DNA of 64,000 nucleotides, taken from Martensiomyces pterosporus (lineage: Eukaryota; Kickxellomycota; Kickxellomycetes; Kickxellales; Kickxellaceae). Of this stretch, positions 44,189 to 53,695 are shown in pieces (the stretch's first letter is position 1; each line of letters starts with the position of its first letter). The stretch spans positions 125,709 to 189,708 of the forward strand of contig MU603950.1 in the NCBI GenBank assembly GCA_025201845.1, given 5' to 3'. A program made the translations under genes and the position numbers. The notes beneath the pieces are model-generated. The model saw only the letters and a list, made by a program, of their open reading frames with translations. It was not told where the DNA came from and did not search any database.

Positions 44189-44511
44189 CAAGAGGAGGCG
44201 CATTCGATCCCGCCCTCGGCTGGCGCTGCTGCTACGGGTGCTGGCACCTGCCCACGCGCTCTCAGATACCAGCCAGCTGCTTTTTGGCGTGCCCTGCGAT
44301 TCACTCGCAAAGGCACTCCCTGTGCCCAGGGCGGGAGTAGGGGGCAGACAGACAGGCTTTCGGCTCAGCGAGTGCCACTTGCCACGGCGACACCTTTGCT
44401 GCTATTTTACCGCTCCCGCTGCCTTCCTGCTCCTCTCCTCTCGTTTCCTCTCCTCTCGTTTCCTCTATCCAACCACCACACGACTCTCCCCTCTTGCCAC
44501 TCAGCGACACG

Positions 44512-44517
44512 TATAAA
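44512..44517 (+). promoter_or_regulatory. TATAAA just before ILV6b
   Basis: TATAAA ends only 21 bp before the first ATG (44539). If functional, transcription would start inside the presequence region, favouring the next Met (residue 43). It may instead be fortuitous. Confidence 0.3.
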
Positions 44518-44538
44518 GGAAGAAATCAGGGGTATATC

Positions 44539-45444
44539 ATGCTTGGACATAGCAGATTGGTAAGGCCTGCCTCGGTTGCTGCAGCGCGGGTAGCTCGTCT
44601 CGGCAGCGTGCGCACAAAGACAACAGGCAGCGCAGGCAAGGTGAACGAGAGCTCGACAACCGCCATGGAGTTCAAGCAGCAGCACCCACGCCAGCTGCGC
44701 CGCCTGCCCCGTGTGGAAATAGCAGCCGAGCAAGCCGTGTCCAACATCCTGTACAACACGCCCATAGCGCCCAAGCTGCAAACCGAGAGGCACATCCTCG
44801 ACTGTCTGGCCCAGGACGAGCCAGGCGTCCTGTCGCGGGTAACTGGAATCATGGCCGCGCGCGGATTCAACATCGATTCGCTGGTGGCCAGCAAAACCGA
44901 GGTGCCTGGGCTGAGCCGCATGACCCTGGTGCTGAAGGGCCCAGCCATCGTCATGGAGCAGGCCAAGAAGCAGCTCGAGGACTTGGTGCCTATTTGGGCT
45001 GTGCTGGATTACGGCCACACGCGCATTATCGAGCGCGAGTCCCTGCTTGTGAAGGTCAGCATCGTGGCCCCGGCCGAGGGTGCTGAATCGGCTGGGTCGT
45101 CCTCGCCTGCCCCTGCAGGCGATGTCGAGACCCTGAGCGGAGACGAGTTTGTTGATTCGCAGGGCAGGCTGCAGGCGTTGAAGCAGCTCTCGGATCTGTT
45201 CCAGGGCCAGATCCTGGATGTCGCCCACAACACCGCGGTGGTGTCGTTGAATGCGAAGTGCGATCGCATCGATGCGTTCCTGAAGCTCGTAAGGCCATTT
45301 GGCATTCTGGAGGCGGTCAGATCGGGAATCATGGCGATGCCTAGGTCCGGTAACGTCACACTGTTCGAGAGCGAGCAGGCGGCACCGCAGGCAACCATCA
45401 GCCACGACGACGCACCTGATCTGTCCAACCTCCCTCCCAGCTAA
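44539..45444 (+). CDS. Acetolactate synthase regulatory subunit, paralogue b
   Basis: Second Ilv6-type subunit, 301 residues. The N-terminus (MLGHSRLVRPASVAAARVAR) is a mitochondrial presequence. The ACT domain shares most key blocks with paralogue a: CLAQDEPGVLSRVTGIMAARGFNIDS and KTEVPGLSRMT. The C-terminal domain has FGILEAVRSGIMAMPR and also ends DLSNLPPS. By eye identity in the ACT block is roughly 60%. The linker between the domains is quite different: it is Ala/Ser/Pro/Glu-rich and lacks the HRRERRAIEE stretch. The pair therefore looks like an old tandem duplication with diverged regulatory linkers. The Met at 44539 is chosen because it opens the presequence; the frame extends only with TTG upstream. 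Confidence 0.92.
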   Translation: MLGHSRLVRPASVAAARVARLGSVRTKTTGSAGKVNESSTTAMEFKQQHPRQLRRLPRVEIAAEQAVSNILYNTPIAPKLQTERHILDCLAQDEPGVLSRVTGIMAARGFNIDSLVASKTEVPGLSRMTLVLKGPAIVMEQAKKQLEDLVPIWAVLDYGHTRIIERESLLVKVSIVAPAEGAESAGSSSPAPAGDVETLSGDEFVDSQGRLQALKQLSDLFQGQILDVAHNTAVVSLNAKCDRIDAFLKLVRPFGILEAVRSGIMAMPRSGNVTLFESEQAAPQATISHDDAPDLSNLPPS

Positions 45445-45888
45445 ACCGACTGGTCTGTCCAAGAGTGCACACCTTTATCCTCCGACATCTCTAATAGCTC
45501 CCTTTTTTCTTTGGTCTGTGTGCCATCTGCACCACTCGGTTCAATTCTATATGGTAAGCAGCCGCTGGGTGTCTGGCTGTGTGTCAGCAAAACAAGACAG
45601 CCTCTGATGAGGAGCGGGACTGCTTTTTTTTCCAAGCTGAGCGTTCTACCCGATCTGCTCCCAATTAATCCCAGCAGCGCCTCTGAAGCCAAGGACAATC
45701 GCCGAGGGACGCGGCTGGTAGGCGTGTGTGCAGCTCCTCATTAATTGCTCACCAAGATGCCAAGCAGTGCTTTTTGTGTCTGCGTGGGCGTGGGTGCAGG
45801 GGCGGGGAGCCTGGAACGCAGCACCGGTGATGCACAGCTGTGGAGACAAGCACCAGCGGGTGCGGTTATCGCCTGGAAAGCAAAACGC

Positions 45889-45910
45889 TGAGTCATTTGA
45901 ATGTGAGTCA
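45889..45910 (+). promoter_or_regulatory. Pair of Gcn4/CPC1-type sites upstream of ILV2
   Basis: Two perfect TGAGTCA sites (reverse of TGACTCA) with 8 bp between them, at 45889-45895 and 45904-45910, some 0.8 kb from the ILV2 ATG. The true distance is about 0.6 kb if the assembly duplication is removed. Confidence 0.55.
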
Positions 45911-46257
45911 CAAACCCGCAGCCCTATTTGGAGGGGACGCACATGCGCACAGAGGCGCCCCTTCTCGGCGCGCCAACCGGATGGGCGCGTATCAGAAGCA
46001 AAAAAGGCACATTGGGTGGGGGCGGAGTGAGCCTGAAGTCTCGCTTGCTTGTGACAGCGAATGCTACCACTGGCGGGCCACCTCGCCTTGCACAGGACAG
46101 GCGGGAGAGCCTGGGCCACCCACACATGCGCTAGCCATCGCGCACTGGAGATTCGCTGAGCGCGAGGGTGCTTCTGGGTATAAAGGGCTGCTCCTTTTCT
46201 CCATACAAGATATTTTCCCCTTCCTTACTCGCCTCTTATATCTCGCCTTCGCATATA

Positions 46258-46660
46258 CTACTATCAGTAGCTGCTGCCTGCCTTGCCAAGCTTCAAGGGC
46301 CGCCTCTGCATTAAGCCACAAACTCCTTGCCGCCTTCAATCCCTAGCGCCTACCAGCTGCCATCTTCACGCAAGTGGCAACAAGGACATAAAAAGCACTG
46401 ACAAAGCACGGCAATTAGCCCACCACAGCTCTCCTGTCTTTTTTTTTTTTTTTNNNNNNNNNNCTACTATCAGTAGCTGCTGCCTGCCTTGCCAAGCTTC
46501 AAGGGCCGCCTCTGCATTAAGCCACAAACTCCTTGCCGCCTTCAATCCCTAGCGCCTACCAGCTGCCATCTTCACGCAAGTGGCAACAAGGACATAAAAA
46601 GCACTGACAAAGCACGGCAATTAGCCCACCACAGCTCTCCTGTCTTTTTTTTTTTTTTTT
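46258..46660. repeat. 196-bp direct repeat around an assembly gap
   Basis: 46258-46453 and 46464-46659 are identical by eye, offset by 206, each ending in a T run (15 and 16 T). Ten Ns at 46454-46463 separate them. Two overlapping contig ends that were not merged explain this best, so the genome probably carries one copy. Confidence 0.85.
46454..46463. other. Assembly gap (10 N)
   Basis: Ten undetermined bases directly after a poly-T run. Confidence 0.99.
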
Positions 46661-46732
46661 GCTCTCACAAACTACCTGCTCTCTCTCCTAAGAGACGTCT
46701 TGGTGCAGTACATCGCTTATCCTCTGGCAAAT

Positions 46733-49535
46733 ATGTCGCTCGCTTCAAGATCCAAATCATCCATGAAAGCCCTCGCAGTCTCTGCCGCCGCCTCGGGGCT
46801 CGCCCGGATGCCAGCCACGGCAACAGCCGCTGCTGCCTCCTCTGCTCTCACTGTTGCCACTCGCCAACAGCGGCGGTTCAAGGCCACTGCCCCGTAAGTT
46901 TTCCTGCTGGTAACTGTGTAGTATGCATGCGTAGCTTTGGCAGGACGGGGCTCTCCAACCCACCTCAGCTGCCTCGGCGTTAAAGGCCGGAGCCTGCGCT
47001 CTGGAGAGGGAGAGTTCGGCCTTTTCGCCTATTTGCTACTTTAGCACCGCGCCATGCTGCATGGGCAATGCAGCAATGGCAAGCCGTTTGGCAGGGGCTG
47101 CTGCTCTTGCCTGGCCTTCACACACAGGTTTTCGCCTGTGATGTTTGCCTGTCCCCTGCCCCAAAGCCCAGCAATTATCCAGTTTCCTACCCTTATGATT
47201 GCGGATGCCTTGCCTATTTGGGGTGCCCATGTGGGCAATCTCTGCTTGCGCACCGTGCTTTCATCTCCTGAGCCTGTGCTGTCAAGTCCTGCCACGGCTC
47301 TTTTCCTTGCGCCCAGCAGCCAGCCTTCTGCCTGACCCAATTGCCTGCTGCATTTGCTCCCATCGCTATCTAATCGCGATCTGCATTGTGCAAATGCACA
47401 TGTGCGAGTGCAAGCGAATGCACTGCTGCCAAGCCAAAGTGTATTGCCCATTGTTCAAGATCGGCAACCACGTGCCTCAGCCGCACTGCGTGTCTGCCGA
47501 GCCATGCAAGGCGTTTGAACGGCTAAAACAAGGTTGGCCGATGTGTGGTGCTTCCGGCTACTAAATCTGACCCCACTTGCCTTGCCTCGCGATGTCTGTT
47601 TGCTTGCTGCATCTTAGAGTTCAGGAAAACACACAGCCTGCCGCTTCTGCCTCCAAACCAGACGCTGCTGCTGCCGCCACACCTGGATCGAAGGGAACGC
47701 CACAGAGCTGGGCAGCTCAGCCCCTCAGCCAGCGCACCGAGAAGGAATTCGACGACAGCTTTGTCGGGATGACTGGCGGCGAGATCTTCCACGAGATGAT
47801 GCTCCGGCACGGCGTCAAGCACGTCTTTGGATACCCCGGAGGCGCAATCCTCCCAGTGTTCGATGCCATCTACAACTCGAGCTACTTTGACTTTATCCTG
47901 CCCCGACACGAGCAGGGTGCTGGCCATATGGCCGAGGGCTATTCCCGCGTCACTGGGAAGCCCGGAGTCGTTCTTGTCACATCTGGCCCTGGCGCCACCA
48001 ACATCATCACGCCTCTGCAGGATGCCCTTTCGGACGGCGTGCCGCTGATCGTGTTTAGTGGCCAGGTGCCAACGGCTGCCATCGGCACGGATGCGTTCCA
48101 GGAGGCCGACGTTGTTGGCATCTCGCGCGCGTGCACCAAGTGGAATGTCATGGTCAAGGACATCGCCGAGCTGCCCCGCAGAATCAACGAGGCCTTTGAG
48201 ATCGCCACCTCTGGTCGCCCTGGCCCCGTGCTCGTCGATCTGCCCAAGGATATCACAGGAGGCGTTCTCAACCGCGCCATCCCCAACACCCGCCCGTTCC
48301 TTCCGTCCAGACCCATGCCGGAGAGCATTGGCAAGTCGGGCGTGCACAACGCTGCCCGCACCCACGAGCACACCCTGCAGCGCGTCGCCGAGCTGTGCAA
48401 CGGCGCGAAGAAGCCCGTCATCTACGCCGGCCACGGAATCCTCTCGTCGCCCAACGGATGGAGGCTGCTGCGCGAGTTCGCGGACAAGGCCAACATCCCC
48501 GTCACCACCACCCTTCTGGGCCTCGGTGCATTCGACGAGCACGACCCCAAGAGCCTGCATATGCTGGGCATGCACGGAAGCGTGTACGCCAACCTTTCGA
48601 TCCAAAGCGCGGACCTCATCCTCGCGCTCGGTGCGCGCTTCGACGACCGTGTCACTGGAAACCTGCGTCAGTTTGCGCCCGAGGCCAAGAAGGCAGCCCA
48701 GGAGGGCCGCGGCGGAATAGTGCACTTTGACATCCTGCCCAAGAACATCAACAAGACCGTCAACGCCGATATCGCCGTCGAGGGCGACGTGGGCGAGAAT
48801 CTGGCGGCCCTTCTGCAGCACGTCGAGCACCGGAGCCGCGACGTGTGGTTTGACAAAATCAGCACTTGGAAGGCCAAGTACCCGTTCAGCTACACGCCCG
48901 AGAAGGACCCTGCGCGCGACCTGAAGCCCCAGTCGGTCATTGCCGAGCTCAACCGCCAGCTCGAGCACCAGAAGGACAACACCATCATCACCACAGGCGT
49001 TGGCCAGCACCAGATGTGGGCGGCGCAGTATTATCGCTGGCGCAGCCCCCACACATTCGTTACATCGGGCGGCCTGGGAACCATGGGATTCGGCGTGCCC
49101 TCGGCTATTGGCGCCAAGGTGGGTGCGCCCGACAAGACCGTCATCAACATCGACGGCGACGGCTCGTTCTCCATGACGGCCATGGAGATGGCCACGTCTG
49201 CGCAGTACAACATTGGCGCCAAGCAGCTGCTCCTCAACAACAACTTCCAGGGAATGGTCAAGCAGTGGCAGGATCTCTTCTACGACCAGCGGTACTCGCA
49301 CACGCCGATGCGCAACCCCGACTTTGTCAAGCTCGCAGAGGCCATGGGTGTGCGCGGAATGAAGGTCACAAACCTTAACGACTTGCCCGCGGCCATCGAG
49401 GAGTTCCTCAAGGAGCCCGGACCCGTCATGCTCGAGGCCGTGGTTGATGCCGCCGAGCACGTGTACCCGATGGCTCCCGGCGGCAAGGCTCTGCACGAGA
49501 TGGTCCTCGGCAACGGACAAAAGGTCGAGTTCTAA
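46733..49535 (+). CDS. ILV2: Acetolactate synthase catalytic subunit, mitochondrial
   Basis: First common enzyme of valine/isoleucine/leucine synthesis; condenses pyruvate with ThDP, Mg and FAD. Coding sequence joins 46733-46893 and 47618-49535 (692 residues; yeast Ilv2 is 687). Exon 1 encodes a presequence (MSLASRSKSSMKALAVSAAASG...). Exon 2 has VFGYPGGAILPVFDAIY, the catalytic Glu152 in PRHEQGAGHMAEGYSR, the GPGATN block, and the ThDP motif GDGSF (from 567) ending in LLLNNN. The inhibitor-site residues Pro (GQVPTAAIG) and Trp (VKQWQDLF) are of the sensitive type. The acceptor TCTTAG is the only one nearby that keeps the frame. AATAAA lies near 49580. It is downstream of two ILV6 genes. Confidence 0.96.
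46894..47617 (+). other. 724-nt intron of ILV2
   Basis: Donor GTAAGT, a branch-like TACTAAA near 47559, and acceptor ATCTTAG. It falls right after the presequence exon. Inside, CACA..GTTTTCGCCTGTG stem-like segments and many CTGCC/GGCAG words occur, but no gene is seen. Confidence 0.85.
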
Positions 49536-49742
49536 GAGCAGAGGTGCCACGTGTCTGTCTTTTCCTTCTTCGGCCATCGTTAAATAAACCATGCCAAGTA
49601 GCATCTCTGTACCCCTAAGGGCGCGGCTGCTATAGCCTGGGCAGTTCGTGGAGGCGGCGTCTTTCTCATAAGAGTGGTAGATATTAATGCGGTAAGATGC
49701 GAGAGAGAAACAAGCTAATAATGAAGACAAAGGGAAGCGATA

Positions 49743-51515
49743 TTACATGACCATGGAGATGATGGCGGCAGTCAGGGTGGTGGCGATGCTGCCAGTGATG
49801 CAGGCGCTCAGAGCGAGACGCGAGAAATCAGCCTTGCGCGAGGGAGCCAGGGAGCCAAGGGCGCCGATCTGCTGGGCGATGCTTCCGAGGTTTCCGAAGC
49901 CGCACAGGGCAAACTCGGCAATGGTGTTACCGCGCGCGCTGAGCAGTTTCGTCACGCCGGGCGTGGTTGCCGTGCCCTTGAGCTTCATGTAGGCAACAAA
50001 CTCGTTGGTGACGAACTTGAGGCCCAGGAGCTCCGACACCCTGAGCAGGTCCTTCTTGGGCACACCCAGCAGCCATGCGTAGGGGTAAAGGATGTAGCCG
50101 AGGATCAGCTCAAGGGTGAGATTTTCGATGGTGATGAACTGGCCAAACCACGTCAGGAAGAAATCCAAGAGGTTCACGAGGGAGATGATCGAGATCAAGC
50201 TGGCGGCGATGAGAAGGCACAGGTTGATGCCCACGGCGGCACCGTTGCCAATGGCGTGGAGGATGTTGGCCTCGTTGGTGCGCTTGGGCGGCTCGACCAT
50301 CTTGCCGCGCGTAAGGGACTCCTCGGTCTCGGGGTAGCGGATCTTGCTCAGGGCGAGGGAGCAGGGGATGGACATGATGCACGCAGTGATGATGTTCTTC
50401 GGGTCCACGCCCAGAGAGATGTACCCCTGAAGGGTTGAGCCGCTGATGGTGGCGAAGCCGGCAGTCATGCAGGCGTGGATCTCCGAGTTGGTCATGTGCT
50501 CCAGGTAATCCTTGACAAGCAGCACGTTCTCGCTCTGTCCGATGAAGGGCGAGGCGGCAGCGACGATGGATTCGGCGCCCGAGGTATCGAGGAGCTTCTG
50601 GAACACCCATCCAAGGCGCTTGAGCAGCCACTGCATGCCACCCAGGTAGTACACCATCTGGACGAACGAGGCGAAGAACACGATTGCAGGGAACACAGAC
50701 ATGGCAAAGAACTTCATGCTGCCAACATCATCGCCAAAGAGGAACTTTGCACCGTACGACGAGAATCCCAGCAGGCTACTCGCCATGGTGGCGAGCCAGG
50801 TGAAGAGCGACTTGCCCCAGGCGGTCTTGACGACGATGCAACCAAGACAGAACTGCAGGAGGAAGCCGACGATGACGGTGCGCCACTGGATGTGCTTGGG
50901 GTGCTTCGACGTGATGATCATAAGGAAGGTGATGATAATGACGCCCAGCAACGACTGCAGGCGGTTGATGCGCTTCTGGTCGCCGCTGGAGGGAAGGCTC
51001 AGGGAGACCGAGAGCACGATGGCCATGAGAACGGCGACGCCGAAGATGTACCGGTACAGGATGGGGATGCGCTCGGTGGGAGCCGTGACGGTCGCCCAGA
51101 TGGCCGAGGCGGGCTTGGTGATGAACTTGGTGCCCGTAAAGGCAAAGAGCATCTTGAAGGTGATGAACACATACAGGAAGATGAACGGCAGGATGTCCGA
51201 CAGCTGGGTCTTCTCCTTCAGCGCCAGCGAAGCGATGAAGTAGGCGGTGATGAGGACCCAGATGACGCCGCACCAGAATGCCTTGTGCTGGTGCCACTCC
51301 TTGCGCACATGTCCGATGACGTCCCACTTGCTCTTGGGCTCCGGGATGGCCTTGGGCTCGGCTGCGCTGCTGCTGTCAGAGTCGGACACGCGCTCCCTCC
51401 TCTTCTCCTGGGACGGGTCGAACTCGGCGCTGGGCTCGGCGATCTCGAGCTGGTGGTCGTTGGCCTGGTCCTGGTCCTGACCCTGACCCTGACCTTGTTG
51501 GGTAAAGTCAATCAT
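49743..51515 (-). CDS. Concentrative nucleoside transporter, paralogue A
   Basis: Ion-coupled nucleoside importer of the CNT/SLC28 family, 590 residues. After a hydrophilic Gln/Asp-rich N-terminus the protein has the CNT arrangement of many helices. Key blocks are AASPFIGQSENVLLVKDYL (the core substrate-site loop), SEIHACMTAGFATISGS, and the C-terminal EFVAYMKL and CGFGNLGSIA motif. The gene has no intron. ATG 51515 is the first in frame. Upstream lie two inverted repeats and a TATA-like element (51741-51800). Its nearest relative is the next gene on the same strand. Confidence 0.93.
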   Translation of the reverse strand: MIDFTQQGQGQGQDQDQANDHQLEIAEPSAEFDPSQEKRRERVSDSDSSSAAEPKAIPEPKSKWDVIGHVRKEWHQHKAFWCGVIWVLITAYFIASLALKEKTQLSDILPFIFLYVFITFKMLFAFTGTKFITKPASAIWATVTAPTERIPILYRYIFGVAVLMAIVLSVSLSLPSSGDQKRINRLQSLLGVIIITFLMIITSKHPKHIQWRTVIVGFLLQFCLGCIVVKTAWGKSLFTWLATMASSLLGFSSYGAKFLFGDDVGSMKFFAMSVFPAIVFFASFVQMVYYLGGMQWLLKRLGWVFQKLLDTSGAESIVAAASPFIGQSENVLLVKDYLEHMTNSEIHACMTAGFATISGSTLQGYISLGVDPKNIITACIMSIPCSLALSKIRYPETEESLTRGKMVEPPKRTNEANILHAIGNGAAVGINLCLLIAASLISIISLVNLLDFFLTWFGQFITIENLTLELILGYILYPYAWLLGVPKKDLLRVSELLGLKFVTNEFVAYMKLKGTATTPGVTKLLSARGNTIAEFALCGFGNLGSIAQQIGALGSLAPSRKADFSRLALSACITGSIATTLTAAIISMVM

Positions 51516-51740
51516 TCTGCCTTGCAGAGCAGGTAGGAAGAGATGCGGGATTAGTAGTAGGGTTTAGGAAGGAAGTAACAACGAGCCGATTTTGACTGCC
51601 ACGGGTAGTGGCCTGGGGGCTGACTTTGTAGCTCTTGGAGCACAGGCGTAGGCTGTGCGTGTGCGTGGGGGAAGGCAGGGGGGAGAAAAAGCAAAAAATC
51701 CACAGAGCACAAGGCTGAACAGAAAGAAGAGGCTGGGAAT

Positions 51741-51761
51741 GCGTCTGCTGGCAGCGGACGC
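51741..51761. promoter_or_regulatory. Inverted repeat GCGTCTGC...GCGGACGC
   Basis: 8-bp arms (one mismatch) separated by 5 bp, about 230 bp upstream of the CNT-A ATG, next to a TATA-like element (TATATAA on the minus strand, 51765-51771). Confidence 0.4.
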
Positions 51762-51778
51762 ATCTTATATATGTGCGG

Positions 51779-51800
51779 GGCGGTGTGGTTGTACACCGCC
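51779..51800. promoter_or_regulatory. Palindrome GGCGGTGT-N6-ACACCGCC (CGG-N12-CCG)
   Basis: Perfect 8-bp inverted repeat just upstream of the CNT-A TATA-like element. The CGG-N12-CCG format is that recognised by Zn2Cys6 dimers. Confidence 0.45.
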
Positions 51801-53695
51801 GCCCCCATGCTCGCTTCGAAGGCGTTGCTTGCTCACGCGCGCCTCTCCTTTGTTGTGGCTCTTGAGCGTGGGTACCAAGCCGGCCATTCCTCTCTGTCAG
51901 CTGGAGGGGGATGCCCGCTCTGCCCTATCGCTAACATGGGCTAAAGCGTGATTTAGCCATATGAAAATTTTTTTTGGGACACGACAGGTTTGCACAGGCT
52001 TTCACGGTAGAATGCCAACAAAGCGCCTTCCTTTGTGAGTGGCCGGCTGTAAACCAAGATCAGACCACACACCGCATTGGACGGAGCCCCTTTGTGTCTT
52101 CCAATGAAACGGTGGCCCGCCCTCTGTGTTGTGCCCCACACAGAATGTTCACACACTCGGTTTGCCAGCCTCTGCTACACACTGTGTACTCCCACCGCCT
52201 CCCACCTACATCTGGCATGTCCACCTTGTTCTTGTCACGCATCGTTCTCTTTGCTCACGCTGCCTCTACGCTCAGCCGCGCCTCCTCCCAATCGAGTTCA
52301 GATCGCCGCCACGACTATGCTGCTGGTAATGAAGAGAGGCATGCGCAAGTTTCCCAGATACAATTGGGGGGAGCCGCGCTGTCGAGCACCCGATCGGGCG
52401 CGGGTGAGAAGAAATCACAACTTCTCTCTGCTTGGCCCAGCACACAAGCACATGCATTGCCTTGCCTTGCTGCCAGCTCAAAGGGGCCAGAGCGTGCACG
52501 CAGCGCGAAGGGACGCAAGCTTCGCAGATATCAAGACAGGAGCAACCCCTTCTGCGCCCGGGTGTCTGCTTTGACATGTGGTTGGGAACACACGCAGGTG
52601 CGTCTACAGCACACCTTGACGGCCAGAGCGCCCATATCGCCAATCATACGGGAATAGAAAAACGGGGGACTAAAGCTGCAGCTATGATCGACTATGATCG
52701 CTATCGCCCCTGGCCAATAGCGGCGCGCGTGCTATATGCAGGCAATGCTGACAGACGAGCGTGATGCTAGTCTGGGAATCCTTCCTCCAGCTTTCCATAG
52801 GTGCCTCAGCGCACAAAAATTTTCCATAGGGAAGAGGCTGCAAGTGAGCAGGGAGCGCGTCCTTTTGCTGTCCCCAGCCTTGCGTGCGTTCAGCCACCAC
52901 ATGTGGGCTTTGGCGGGGGAGAGCCAATGCAGCTGATCCCCCTGAGCCTCCAGCAATCAGCCAGGCTCAAAGCAGCGCACGGGCGAGCAAACCGCCACTG
53001 TGCGGGCTCCGATGCTGAAGATACGCGGTGGCCCGTTCCCAGCCGCCCCCTGCCCACTGCTGGTGGCTATCGCTTCCATTCGTTCCCGCCTCCGCTGCTG
53101 GCGGAGCAAGGCGGGATTGACTGCTCAGAGGCTGGCCCATCAAACAAGCAGCGCCTGCTCTGTAATCCAGGAATGCGCGTTTCCCTCTTGGCGCCAGTGA
53201 GCATGCGTGGGAGAGGCAGCAGAGACATGATGGAGGCACATACCCGATGCATGCTCAGGCACGAAAAATTCCCCGCTACCTCATCACATGCATCCAGAAG
53301 CGGCTGTGTTGTTTTTGGAGGATGTAGGCACACATGATGGCTATTGTGCGGCCTGCTGTTGCTGTACCTTGGCTAGCCTGGCTCTCTGGCGCATGCCTCG
53401 CCTGCCCCGCGCATCTCTGCACAGTCCTCCTCCTTCTCAGTTTCCACAAGAGGCCATCAGCAGACAACGTGGCGATCCTCGTTTCCTACTCCGTCAGCTG
53501 ACCTGAGGTTCTCCCGCATGGCCTCCTATCTAAGCAGAATTTGCTGTCTTCTGCTGCTCATTCCCTGTTCGTGTGCAGAACTGCTGTAATTAGTGGTGGC
53601 CGTGCAGAAAGGCAAAGAAAAGAGCAATTAACAAAGGGCCAAGTGCGGCAATTAAGAATGGACTCGACGTGTGCAGCTGGTGCGCAGGATTGGGC

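Larger units (their letters stand above)
43929..44538. other. Intergenic region between the two ILV6 genes
   Basis: Has AATAAA near 43976 for ILV6a, a TGACTCA at 44182-44188, a pyrimidine-rich leader with two copies of a TCCTCTCGTTTCC unit (about 44430-44466), and TATAAA at 44512-44517. Confidence 0.5.
45445..46732. other. Upstream region of ILV2, containing a duplicated segment and gap
   Basis: About 1.3 kb. It contains two TGAGTCA sites (45889-45895, 45904-45910), and a 196-bp direct repeat interrupted by 10 Ns. No gene is supported. Confidence 0.6.
51516..53695. other. Long gene-free region between the two CNT genes
   Basis: About 2.2 kb without a supported gene. Promoter elements for paralogue A lie near its 5' end (51741-51800). 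The rest has many short open frames on both strands but no homology. Confidence 0.5.

Noticed and set aside
46489..46983. Plus-strand frame of 164 residues at the ILV2 start
   Set aside because: It is in another frame, crosses the ILV2 exon 1 and intron, and begins inside the duplicated gap flank.
40114..49535. Recent horizontal transfer of a bacterial ilvBNC operon
   Set aside because: Presequences, GT-AG introns, fungal Ilv6 ending and separate promoters all argue for native nuclear genes.
47523..49730. 735-residue open frame antisense to ILV2
   Set aside because: It lies opposite a certain ILV2 exon. GC-rich third positions keep the antisense frame open, and the translation has no family features.
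50475..51536. 353-residue frame antisense to CNT-A
   Set aside because: Charged low-complexity translation opposite a clear transporter.
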